Positions 53,841 to 62,945 of a DNA stretch of 64,000 nt are shown one piece after another. The stretch is from Anaerolineae bacterium (GTDB lineage: Bacteria; Chloroflexota; Anaerolineae; Promineifilales; Promineifilaceae). How positions within the stretch are numbered: the first letter of the stretch is position 1; the number at the start of each line of letters is the position of its first letter. Made by a program: the position numbers and the translations under genes. The notes under the pieces are model-generated. The model searched no databases. It was not told the origin of the DNA and saw only the letters and a list, made by a program, of their open reading frames with translations. The stretch lies in contig JAUIAP010000021.1 in NCBI GenBank assembly GCA_030425205.1, positions 1 through 64,000 on the forward strand, read 5' to 3'.

Positions 53841-56783
53841 CTATGCCTTACGCCACATTGCTGTGGTTATCCCTACCAGAATGATGATGAGAGTTGCCAT
53901 TAGCAGACGTGTTGGGGCAGTGTGACTATCGGCCGATTGGAGCGCAACCGCCGTCGGCACACTCGTCCCACTGGTATCCACCGCACCGAGATCGCACATG
54001 CTGGTCAAACGGTAGTTGCCAAGCTGGTCAACCCCGCCAACAAGTGCGCCTTGACAGACGGCAACCTCACCGACACCCGTCACGCTGCTTTCGCGTTGCG
54101 GCGGCAAAACGGACAGCGCGTGATTTTGCGGCAGCGAGAACTGTGGAATAGATTCAGTCGTCCGATCGATCGCAAAGTCGTCTCGGATCGCCGCACTGCA
54201 ACTACCGTCGCTGTCCGCATTGTGGTTGTTGGAGGTGAATGCGCCAGCGCGGTTAGTGCAGTCGTCCCCCATCGTGTTGTCGTTGATGCTGTTGGCAAGA
54301 TAAATTTCGGCCGAACCCGCCCCACTCTGCTCGTTAAACACGCCACCCCCATTGGTTGCCTCGTTCAATGCCAAGGTCGATTGCACGATCTCCACCCGCG
54401 CAGTGCCATCATTGCTGTTATTCCAGATTGCGCCGCCGTCATTCACAGCGGCGTTTTCGGCAAGGGTGCTGTTGACCAGCAGCACGGTCGAGCCTCCAAC
54501 GGCCGCGTTACGGCGAATGGGGAGCGGTCGGTGATTGTGGAATGCTGCACCGCTGTCCGCATCATTCTGGAAGAAGGTGCTGCCAAAAACATTGGCCGTT
54601 GCCGCACCATCGACCGCCACACCGCCGATCGTATCACTGCTGCGATTGGCGAGACCGCCGCCGTCGAATTTCGCGACGTTGCCCTGCACCAGTGACCGCT
54701 CAATAGTGAGCGTTCCGGCGACGTTGAGGAAGCCGCCCGCGTCAACGCTCGCTGTGTTCTGTTTGATGACGCTCTGCGTGACACTCATCGTGCCACCCGC
54801 GTTGACGATGGCCCCGCTGTTCGTCATCGTGTTGCTGGCGACGATGCTGTAATCGAGATCAACCGTGCTGCCTTCATTGAAGATGGCTGCGCCGTTTTCG
54901 GCCGAATTCCCCTCCAACAATACCGAATTGAATGCAAACAACTGCCGCCCATTCTCGCTTTGTTCAGCGTAAAGTCCACCCCCATTAACGGCGTTATTTC
55001 TGCTAATATCTATCGCCCCCCATGTGGGCAGTTGTTGCCGATTGCCGGCCGATGTCATTAGCCAATCGCTCGTCGCATCCCCGTCAACGGCACTGTACAT
55101 AAAGCCGCCATTCTGCCCCGCACGGTTAGCATACCCTTCGTAAATCGGCACGGTACGTCCCTGTGCTGCTGACAGTAGCCAAGCCATCTGTGCGTCGTTG
55201 TCCGCATTGACAAACAGGCCGCCGCCGTGCTGTATTGCGCTATTGTTGGTCACGGAGAGGCCAGCGACGGTAATCGAAACATTGTCCGCGCTGTTTATGA
55301 ACGCCAAGCCACCGCCGTTATTGGCCTGATTGTTGGTGAACATCAAGTTTGTGAATTGATATGGAATTGCGTTGGCGGCACGGACAGGTCGCTTCGTCGT
55401 GTGCTTAATCGCACCACCGCCACCGTCATCTTGTGAGCCGTTGCCATTAAATGCGGTGTTTTCAAATGTGCCACTCGTCGGATTTTCCAGCAGCAAACCG
55501 CCGCCACTGCTGCCCGACTGATTGCCTGAAAAGTCGATTGCGCCCAAGTAAATATCCCACACGGCACGGGCAAAGCGTGTTCCGATTATCCCGCCGCCAT
55601 CGCTCCCCGCCATATTGCCGACAAATTGTGACCCATCTGCCACGATGAGGTTTGCGTTGTCGTCAACATAGACACCACCGCCATCTACCGTCGCGCTGTT
55701 AGTCAAAAATGCGCTATTGGTAATCGTGATCCACTCAACTCCCGTCACATGGGCTGCCCCGCCGTTTTGTGCTGAATTTCCCTCCCAAACCGCGCCAAAA
55801 CTAAGCCAACCACTCGCACCCCCAAAACCCCGCGCTGCGGTTGGGTCACTTTCAATGTAGAGTGCGCCGCCGTCGCCCTGTGCACTGTTGTTTTCCCATC
55901 TATTGTTTTGGCCGAAAACACCCCCGCCAAAACCCAACCCCCGCCCCGCTGTCGCAGCATGATTGTTAAAATAGAGCGCCCCGCCATTCCCCTGCGTCTG
56001 GTTGTTATTCCATACTGCACTGGTGGCAAAAATACCGCTGGTGAAGCCCAACCCGCGCGTCGTTGTCTCTGGTTCTTGTGCGAAAACACCTCCGCCACCA
56101 ACAGCCGCGCTGTTGTTCTTGATCTCACTGTGATTAACGGTAATGGTGAAATCGCCGTCAACATTTCCCGTGATGTTGTGGTAGAGACCGCCGCCGTTGC
56201 CGCTGGCCTGATTGTTGTCGAGGATGCTGTAGCTATAGATGACGACGCGGCTATCTTCCGCATAAATGCCACCGCCATCACCCGCTGTCGCTTGATTATC
56301 GAAGATATGGGTCGTCTCAACTAGGAGAACGCCGTTGCTGACAATGATGCCGCCGCCAAAATTGGCTTGACCACCCGTGATGTGCAGGTTTTTGAGTTTG
56401 ACAGTTGCGCCATTGACTGCAAGCACACGCCCTTCCTGATTGGCATCGAGAATCGTCTCTTTCGTCTCTGGTGACGGCACACTCCAATCACCATTTGTGT
56501 ATCCACCTTCCAGCGTCAAATCTTTGTTGACGACAAGCCGTTGAGCAGGATGGGGTGCAACGCCGACGCACTGCCCAGCAATTTTAATGGTATCGTCTGC
56601 CGTCGCCGCATTGACAGCCTGTCGCACAGCGATCATGTTGTTGCTGCTAAAAACGGTCGTGCCGTCGTCGTGTGTGGCGTGACACGTCATCATGTTCGCT
56701 GCATGGGTGGTGAGGGTTCGGCCGAAAATCAGCCCCACGCCCGCCATGAAAACCGCTATCAGTAAAGGTAAACGTCTATTCAT
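53841..56783 (-). CDS. Exported beta-helix protein with TAV-L anchor
   Basis: A 980-residue protein. The ATG at 56783 follows GGAGATAAC on the minus strand, so the longer frame to 56966 is rejected. The signal peptide spans LPLLIAVFMAGVGLIFGRTL. The body is a right-handed beta-helix with many GGGIYAED, GGALYFNN and GGGLFVN motifs, similar to chlamydial Pmp and to the paralogues at 44314 and 47562. Cys residues are few. It ends PTAVALQSADS, a hydrophobic helix and RKA. No catalytic motif is seen. It is co-oriented with and directly downstream of the SARP-type regulator. Confidence 0.85.
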   Translation of the reverse strand: MNRRLPLLIAVFMAGVGLIFGRTLTTHAANMMTCHATHDDGTTVFSSNNMIAVRQAVNAATADDTIKIAGQCVGVAPHPAQRLVVNKDLTLEGGYTNGDWSVPSPETKETILDANQEGRVLAVNGATVKLKNLHITGGQANFGGGIIVSNGVLLVETTHIFDNQATAGDGGGIYAEDSRVVIYSYSILDNNQASGNGGGLYHNITGNVDGDFTITVNHSEIKNNSAAVGGGGVFAQEPETTTRGLGFTSGIFATSAVWNNNQTQGNGGALYFNNHAATAGRGLGFGGGVFGQNNRWENNSAQGDGGALYIESDPTAARGFGGASGWLSFGAVWEGNSAQNGGAAHVTGVEWITITNSAFLTNSATVDGGGVYVDDNANLIVADGSQFVGNMAGSDGGGIIGTRFARAVWDIYLGAIDFSGNQSGSSGGGLLLENPTSGTFENTAFNGNGSQDDGGGGAIKHTTKRPVRAANAIPYQFTNLMFTNNQANNGGGLAFINSADNVSITVAGLSVTNNSAIQHGGGLFVNADNDAQMAWLLSAAQGRTVPIYEGYANRAGQNGGFMYSAVDGDATSDWLMTSAGNRQQLPTWGAIDISRNNAVNGGGLYAEQSENGRQLFAFNSVLLEGNSAENGAAIFNEGSTVDLDYSIVASNTMTNSGAIVNAGGTMSVTQSVIKQNTASVDAGGFLNVAGTLTIERSLVQGNVAKFDGGGLANRSSDTIGGVAVDGAATANVFGSTFFQNDADSGAAFHNHRPLPIRRNAAVGGSTVLLVNSTLAENAAVNDGGAIWNNSNDGTARVEIVQSTLALNEATNGGGVFNEQSGAGSAEIYLANSINDNTMGDDCTNRAGAFTSNNHNADSDGSCSAAIRDDFAIDRTTESIPQFSLPQNHALSVLPPQRESSVTGVGEVAVCQGALVGGVDQLGNYRLTSMCDLGAVDTSGTSVPTAVALQSADSHTAPTRLLMATLIIILVGITTAMWRKA

Positions 56784-56933
56784 CGTTATCTCCGTGTGTT
56801 GTGAAGACATTCTAAAAATGGAATGTCTAAGAAAAGTTGCAGTTGCGACAAGCGTAGCCAACAACCCTTTAAAAACCCTTGCGAAAATCAATGGGACGGC
56901 CTGACCCATCAAAACAGATGTCTGTGTATAGAA

Positions 56934-56959
56934 GTTTCGGGAAATCCAATTCCCGAAAC
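56934..56959 (-). terminator. Perfect 10-bp hairpin between the regulator and beta-helix gene
   Basis: GTTTCGGGAA (56934-56943) and TTCCCGAAAC (56950-56959) form a perfect stem with a 6-nt loop, in the 216-bp gap between the regulator's stop at 57000 and the beta-helix ATG at 56783. The T-run after the stem on the minus strand is weak (TTCT), so it may attenuate rather than end transcription. Confidence 0.5.
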
Positions 56960-56999
56960 ACGCCATGACTTAATTTGCGGTGTACTTATGAAAATGTAC

Positions 57000-59900
57000 T
57001 TATGGGGTGGTGGATAGAAAGGCAGATAAGGTTTGATGCTTGGCGCGTTGTTGCATTTGCGTCTGTCGTTCGGCCGAAATAACCCCTCGCAACTTCTTGA
57101 GCGACGCATCGGCCGATTGCCGCGTCTGTACTTGGGTTGCCTGTTGATCGACAATAAACAGCAGCCGTTCGAGTGCCTCTTCGCTGCGCTGTTCGTCAAT
57201 CAGGAGGCGCGTATACTGTTCGAGCGCGTGCAGTTGAATCCAGACAACATGCAGTGTCGCTGCCAAACGCAAGGCTGCCTGATGATAGCGACGAGCGGTG
57301 ATGAGTCGTCTATCGCGCCGTTCGATCTCAGCCAACAGTGAGAGTGACATCGTTGCGTAATGGGGTTGTTGCGTGTCCTGAAAGCGACGATGGGCTTGTT
57401 GCGCGTACGTGCGAGCCGTTGCGAACGTAGACAGTTCGGCGTTGACCTCCGCTAAGTTGTGTAACGAGATCGCAGTCGAGCGCAGATTCCCATACTGTCG
57501 GCCGATTGCCAATGCCTCTTCAAAATGGCTGCGTGCCAGCTCCCACTGTTTGAGTTGATGATACATCGACCCGAGATTGCTGAGCGCAACCTCGGCCGTC
57601 GTGATCTGATTGGCGGCACGAGCAAGCGAGAGTGCTTCTTGTAGCGGCTGTAATGCACGCTCTGTTGCGCCAGCTTGGTCGAAAACGATGCCACTGTGCG
57701 TAAGAATGACGGGTAGTTCGACGGCTGCATCGGGATGCGTGCGTGCGATTTTTTCAGTCGAATCGAGCAGCCGCCGCGCCTCATCTAGTTCACCCTGCCA
57801 CAACAACACAATCGGCAATCGCGCACCTAACCACGCCTGTAGCTCAAAGTCGTCATGCTTTTGGGTAAGTTCTAGGCTCCGTGTCAGCGCAGCGCGTGCC
57901 GCATCGAGCTGATTTAACTCTAATTGAAACCAGCCAATGCGTGACAACAGCGCAGCGATCAGTTGATCATCAGTTGGGTGTGACAAACAGGCCAGTCCGT
58001 TTTGAAACTGCTCAACACCCTCCGCATAGCGTGAAACAACGTCGAGCATAAACAGATAGATACTGCGCCATGTGGTAGCAATCAGTTTGCGGTCACGCTG
58101 AGCGATAACCCATTGCCACGCCACCCGTATGTTTGTTGCCTCCAGCCGCAGGCGAGCCAGTTGTGGCTTATCAGCACGTTCCATGGCCTGCCTTTGCCGG
58201 TTGAGATAGGCGGCAAAGTAGCGGGCATGACGCTGGGCGATGGTGTTGTGCAGAGCTGTATCTTGGACAAGCTGTTCGACGGCAAACTGCGCCAACAGCG
58301 GATGACGACGATAGCGATCTTGTGCGTCGCGGATGAGCAACGAGCGATCCATCAGGCGCGTCAGCAGCCGCGCATCCGCACGGGCGACCGCTGCGGCCGC
58401 CTCGCGTGTAAACCCATCACGAAAGATGGCGAGCTTGCGGTAAGCAGTGCGCTCGTCGTCGCTCAACTGCTGCCATGTGGTCTCGATCATGGCGCGGATG
58501 CTGCGATGACGGGCTGGCAGGTCGCGCAATTGCGTACTCAAAATGTCGATCCCGCGCTCAACTTCACTGACGATGGTCGGCAATGGTAGTGAGCGTGTCC
58601 AAGATGCGGCTAGCTCAAGCGCGAGCGGCAAGCCATCGACCAGACGGCAAAGCTGCACCAGATGGGGAAGATTTTCGGCCGAAACACGATAATCTGCATC
58701 CAATCGCCGCGCCTGCTCCTCAAACAGCGCGATTGCGGGAAACGCACCCGTCGCCTCATCTCGCGTTGCAGGATAAGCCAACCCACCCACTTCAATCAGC
58801 CATTCCGCCTTGAGTTGAAGTCGTTCCCGCGAGGTGACAACAATTTGAACATCAGGCGCATTTTGCAAAATGGCGGCGATCAACTCAGGTGTCCCCACGT
58901 CAACAAGCTGCTCCACGTTATCAAGGATGAGCAACAACTCCCGTTGGCTCAACCACGCTTGCAACTGCTGTTCTGGAGATGGATCGCCTTGCAGTTGCAT
59001 ACCGACTGCGGCGGCAATCGCTGCAATCACGTCAGGTGTGCGCGTGATGTCAGCCAGTGAAACGAGCCAAACGCCATCGAGATAACGGTCGCTACACTGG
59101 CGGGCGGTCGTGATAGCGAGGCGCGTTTTGCCGCTGCCGCCTTGCCCGACCAATGTCAACAAGCGACAGTTGGGATGGGTGAGGTGCTGGTCGATCTGTT
59201 GCAGTTCGGAAATTCGGCCGAAAAATGCACTCGTCTCGGCGGGCAAGTTATGGTTGCGCCGTGCCTTTGGTTCACGCGCCATAGCCAAACCGCCACGCCC
59301 CTCACGTGCGAGCTGTTCATGCAGGCGCAGCGTGGTATCTTCTGGCTCAACCCCTAACTCATCCCAAAGCAACGATTGGAGCGTCTCAAATTGTGCCAGT
59401 GCCGCTGTGCGTTCGCCCTGCATGGCAAGCAGCTGCATTTGCGTGCGGTGGGCTGACTCACGCAGTGGGTCTAACGCAATCAGTCGGCGCACGGCTGCCA
59501 ACGCATCACCCGTGCGCTTCCGCTCGGTATATCCGTCAATGAGCAGCCCCAGCGCACGCGCCGCGACCTCTCGATAGTGCTGTCGCTCCAACGCCAGCCA
59601 CTCCTCAAATTGTGCCGCACCGCGCACATAAAAGCCTGCCAGCACCTCCTCATAACGATCCACAAGCGTTTGCAGCCGCGTGAGCTGTGTGCGCGTGAGA
59701 CGCTTGCCGATCAGGTCAAAGGTATCGACGGACTCTTCCAATAGACGGGCATCCACTTCAATGGGCTGGTCAGATGCAAGCTGAATGGTGTGCCGATCTG
59801 CGCTGACAAAGTGCGCGCCGAGTTGTTTGCGGATGTGTGAAAGCAGCACGCTGAGGTTGGCGAGTGCGCGTGTCGAGGTGTTGGTGTCAAAAAATAGGGG

Positions 59901-60065
59901 TGCGATCTGTTCGCGCTGATGTCTGCGTGGGTCGAGTGCGAGATACACAAACAGAGCCAGCGTCTTACGCGATGCCCACTCTGTCACTGGTTCACCGTCG
60001 AGCAAAACCTGCGGTGAACCGAAAACAGAGATGGATAACTGATGGGTTGAATCGGCCGATTGCAT
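57000..60065 (-). CDS. SARP/AfsR-type regulator: BTAD, P-loop ATPase and TPR
   Basis: A 1021-residue regulator of AfsR-like architecture. Residues about 10-100 are an OmpR-type winged helix (ISVFGSPQVLLDGEPVTEWA, then FVYLALDPRRHQREQIAPLF). Residues 105-255 are the bacterial transcriptional activation domain (LALERQHYREVAARALGLLI, then LIALDPLRESAHRTQMQLLA). The ATPase has Walker A VGQGGSGKTRLA (about 310) and Walker B LLILDNVEQLVD, followed by a GLPLAL motif. The last 400 residues are TPR repeats. Such proteins activate linked genes; here the beta-helix gene is directly downstream on the same strand. The ATG at 60065 is followed at once by a TCGGCCGA, giving MQSADS. Confidence 0.88.
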   Translation of the reverse strand: MQSADSTHQLSISVFGSPQVLLDGEPVTEWASRKTLALFVYLALDPRRHQREQIAPLFFDTNTSTRALANLSVLLSHIRKQLGAHFVSADRHTIQLASDQPIEVDARLLEESVDTFDLIGKRLTRTQLTRLQTLVDRYEEVLAGFYVRGAAQFEEWLALERQHYREVAARALGLLIDGYTERKRTGDALAAVRRLIALDPLRESAHRTQMQLLAMQGERTAALAQFETLQSLLWDELGVEPEDTTLRLHEQLAREGRGGLAMAREPKARRNHNLPAETSAFFGRISELQQIDQHLTHPNCRLLTLVGQGGSGKTRLAITTARQCSDRYLDGVWLVSLADITRTPDVIAAIAAAVGMQLQGDPSPEQQLQAWLSQRELLLILDNVEQLVDVGTPELIAAILQNAPDVQIVVTSRERLQLKAEWLIEVGGLAYPATRDEATGAFPAIALFEEQARRLDADYRVSAENLPHLVQLCRLVDGLPLALELAASWTRSLPLPTIVSEVERGIDILSTQLRDLPARHRSIRAMIETTWQQLSDDERTAYRKLAIFRDGFTREAAAAVARADARLLTRLMDRSLLIRDAQDRYRRHPLLAQFAVEQLVQDTALHNTIAQRHARYFAAYLNRQRQAMERADKPQLARLRLEATNIRVAWQWVIAQRDRKLIATTWRSIYLFMLDVVSRYAEGVEQFQNGLACLSHPTDDQLIAALLSRIGWFQLELNQLDAARAALTRSLELTQKHDDFELQAWLGARLPIVLLWQGELDEARRLLDSTEKIARTHPDAAVELPVILTHSGIVFDQAGATERALQPLQEALSLARAANQITTAEVALSNLGSMYHQLKQWELARSHFEEALAIGRQYGNLRSTAISLHNLAEVNAELSTFATARTYAQQAHRRFQDTQQPHYATMSLSLLAEIERRDRRLITARRYHQAALRLAATLHVVWIQLHALEQYTRLLIDEQRSEEALERLLFIVDQQATQVQTRQSADASLKKLRGVISAERQTQMQQRAKHQTLSAFLSTTP

Positions 60066-60230
60066 CTTCTAAAGAGTTTCAAAAGGGTCAACCGCTAAGC
60101 TAACCCCAATAAACTTAAACGCCGCATGATTGCATTTCAATGATACGTTATGCGCGCACACAAACGCAATGCAACACTTTGGGAGATGGTGGCAAACCGT
60201 CAAAATGATTTAACACAGGAAAAACAAGTG

Positions 60231-60437
60231 ATGAGTGAACATCAATACGCAGCCTACCTGCTACGGCTCTGGTGCGATGTGGATAGCCCACAGTGGCGGG
60301 TCGCATTGACCAATCCACATACGCACGATGAATGGCTCTTTGCCGATGTCGACAGTCTGATTTGTTATTTGCAGGAACGTTTTGCCACAGGCAGCAAGCC
60401 TGATGCAGACGCAACAGGCAACTCATCCCACGAGTAG
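60231..60437 (+). CDS. Small conserved protein, paralogue of the one at 19270
   Basis: A 68-residue protein with the YAAYLLRLW opening, ALTNPHTHDEWLFADVDSLI, and an Asp/Ser-rich C-terminal tail. It aligns over about 50 residues with the protein at 19270. The ATG at 60231 follows ACAGGAAAAACAAGTG; the frame is open further upstream but without support. It is divergent from the SARP-type regulator (165 bp apart), a shared control region. The function is not known; both copies lie next to fragments of subtilase-type genes. Confidence 0.6.
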   Translation: MSEHQYAAYLLRLWCDVDSPQWRVALTNPHTHDEWLFADVDSLICYLQERFATGSKPDADATGNSSHE

Positions 60438-60470
60438 GTTATTTGCCGTTTAGGTAAACTGTCACTGAAT

Positions 60471-60704
60471 TTACTCCTGCGGAACCCAAACGTTTGTACT
60501 CATCATCGTCGCATTCCAAGCGGGGGCATCATCCCAATCAACCGTCGTGTTCCACGCCCAACCGCCGACAAGCGGCTCGCCAGATTGCCAATCAAATGTC
60601 GTATTCCACGCCCAGCCACCAGCCCAGTAATAGGTTCCAGACCAGTAGTACGTTCCAGACCAGTAGTAGGTGTCCCCTTCAACCGTGTAGTTTCCCTGTT
60701 GGTC
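60471..60704 (-). pseudogene. C-terminal fragment of a secreted subtilase-like protein
   Basis: On the minus strand the frame reads GDTYYWSGTYYWSG, then TYYWAGGWAWNTTFDW, GGWAWNTTVDWDDAP and ends STNVWVPQE and TAA. These W/Y-rich repeats, as I remember them, are typical of the C-terminal region of secreted Chloroflexota proteases; that link is from memory. The N-terminal part is gone: at about 60704 the sequence changes abruptly into the histidine kinase on the other strand. Confidence 0.55.
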
Positions 60705-62945
60705 GAATCAAATATCGCCCGCGAGAACGCCCAGCGTGTTCTCAACGCTGTTGACACGGAACAAGAGCGATTAAACCTGATCGTTGGGGATTGGGCGCCA
60801 TGGATGGCCACCCATCAATTTTTGAGCGGCGCAGATGAATGGTATGCGGGTGAAAACTTGGACGCGGCAACGTTGACAAATTTGGGCGTTGATTTCATGC
60901 TATTCTATGATGTAAACGGCGACTTCTTCTATGCTTCAGCCGTCGATTTAGAGAGTGAAGAATCGATAGAACTCTCACCAGTTGTGCTCAACACCTTTAC
61001 CAAGAATGACAGCGTATTGACATACAACGCGGAAGCGGGCGGTGTATAGGGCATTATCGACATCGACGGAACACCGACCATTATCGCATCGCAACCCGTT
61101 TTGATGAGCGATTTTAGCGGGCCATCGGCCGGGACAATGATCGTGGGGCAGTTTGTCGATGTCGCGTTTGTTGCTGAACTGGCCGACCGCACACGTACCG
61201 AGTTGACGCTGCTACCGCCGACAGATTCAGTTCCAGACACGCCCATTGAGCTATCACCGCTCAACCGCGAAACGCTCAACGCCACCGTCAGCACCCAAAC
61301 ACTTGATGGCGATCCTGCATTTCAACTCAAACTTTCGCTGCCGCGCAATATCTACCAACAGGGCGAGCGTGCGCTGCTCTATTTTGTCATTACGGTCGTA
61401 CTGCTTGGATTGTTGATCAGTGCACTCGTCGTTTGGCAACTTGACGGGCAGGTGTTAAGGCGACTCACACGGTTAGGGCAGGAGGTGCAGCACATCGGCC
61501 GAAATCCCAAAATCGCCAGCGTGACCGTCTCTGGCTCCACCGATGAAATTGACATGGTTGCCCAAAAGATCAACCAAACGCTTGAAGCTCTGTCCGACTC
61601 CTACGACCAGCTACAGGCAACGCACGGCCAACTTGAACAGCGCGTCGCCATCCGCACCCGTGAACTGGCTGATTCAAATGCGCAGCTCAAAAAGGAAGTC
61701 GAGCGGCGTATTATGGTTGAGGGTCAGCTACGCGAGGAGCGAAAACTGCTCGCCCAGCGCGTCGAACAGCGCACGGCTGCGCTCAACCGCTCTAACCTTG
61801 AACTCCAATTGGCAAACCAGCACAAAGATAGCTTTTTGGCGACGATGAGCCATGAGCTACGCACGCCGCTCAACGTGGTGCTGGTGCTGGCAGAGACGTT
61901 GGGGTATGGGATTTACGGATAGCTTTCGGCCGAACAGTCGGAAAAGGTCGGCATGATCCACAAGAGCGGAACCCATCTGCTCCGTCTAATTCAGGATATT
62001 CTTGACCACGCCAAAATCGTGTCGGGAACGTTTGAGTTAGAAAAGGTGCCGCTCATGTTGCGTGAGCTTTGTGAGGAATCGGCCGATTTTGTGCGTCCAC
62101 AGGCGGCCGACCGCAGTATCCGTCTGCACACCTCATTTGACAATACGGTGACAACCATCTGTGCCGACCCACATCGCCTCAAGCAGATGTTAATCAATTT
62201 GTTGAGCAACGCCGTCAAATTTACGCCCGATGGGGGGCAAGTCGGCGTGCGCGTGGCGGCCGATGTGTTGCACGGACAGGTTGAAATCGGCGTATGGGAC
62301 ACGGGGATCGGGATTAGCCGAGAAGATATTTCCAAGATTTTCCAGCCGTTTGTCCAAATTGATAACCGCCTCAGTCGGTACTATGGCGGCACGGGGATCG
62401 GCTTGCCGCTCGTCAAACAACTCACTGAACTGCACGGCGGCGCCATTAAAGTACAAAGCAAAGTGGGGCGCGGCACGCTGTTTACGCTGACGCTGCCGTG
62501 GGAGGTGCCGCGCCATGAAGCGATTACGATTGAGGTACAGCGCGACGATGTAGCGATGACCCAGCTTGAAAACGGTCTCAATCAGCCGACCGTTCTGCTC
62601 GTTGAAGATAACCATGACAACGTTGCAGCCCTCAGCGGCGTTCTTGAAAATCTCGGCTATCGCGTGCGCGTCGCGGTCAACGGTGCCCGCGCGCTCGAAT
62701 CAGTGGCGGCCGACCCACCCGATATTATTTTGATGGATGTACAGATGCCCGTGATGGATGGGATTACGGCGACAGTGCAGTTGCGGGAGCGGGTGGAATC
62801 GGCCGAAATCCCTATTTACGGCCTGACCGCCCTCGCCATGCCCAACGACCGCAAACGCTGTCTCGAAGCGGGAATGAACGGCTATCTGAGTAAGCCCGTC
62901 AACGCACAAAAACTGGCGAAGACGCTGCGCCATGCGCTTGGGTAG
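60705..62945 (+). pseudogene. Hybrid histidine kinase, 5'-truncated with two in-frame TAG codons
   Basis: A single frame from about 60705 to 62945 encodes a CHASE4-like sensor (IARENAQRVLNAVDTEQERL, then FLSGADEWYAGENLD), a membrane helix (VITVVLLGLLISALVVWQL), HAMP and coiled coil, the H-box MSHELRTPLN, N-box LLSNAVKFTPDGG, G1 DTGIGI, G2 GGTGIGL and a receiver domain with LLVEDN, LMDVQMPVMDG and GYLSKP. TAG codons interrupt it at 61047-61049 (inside the CHASE4 domain) and 61920-61922 (between the H-box and the next helix). The first membrane segment and start are missing at the junction near 60700. It is probably dead as a sensor, though the pieces from ATG 61101 and ATG 61953 could be made. 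Confidence 0.8.

Noticed and set aside
18800..60704. One subtilase gene split by insertion of the 41-kb island
   Set aside because: Both fragments are on the minus strand, but the C-terminal one lies at the higher coordinate, the wrong order for a simple insertion, so two separate genes or a rearrangement are needed.
60705..62945. TAG recoded as a sense codon
   Set aside because: Several intact genes (for example those ending at 7187, 34903 and 62945) use TAG as the normal stop, so two TAG codons in the kinase are better read as mutations.
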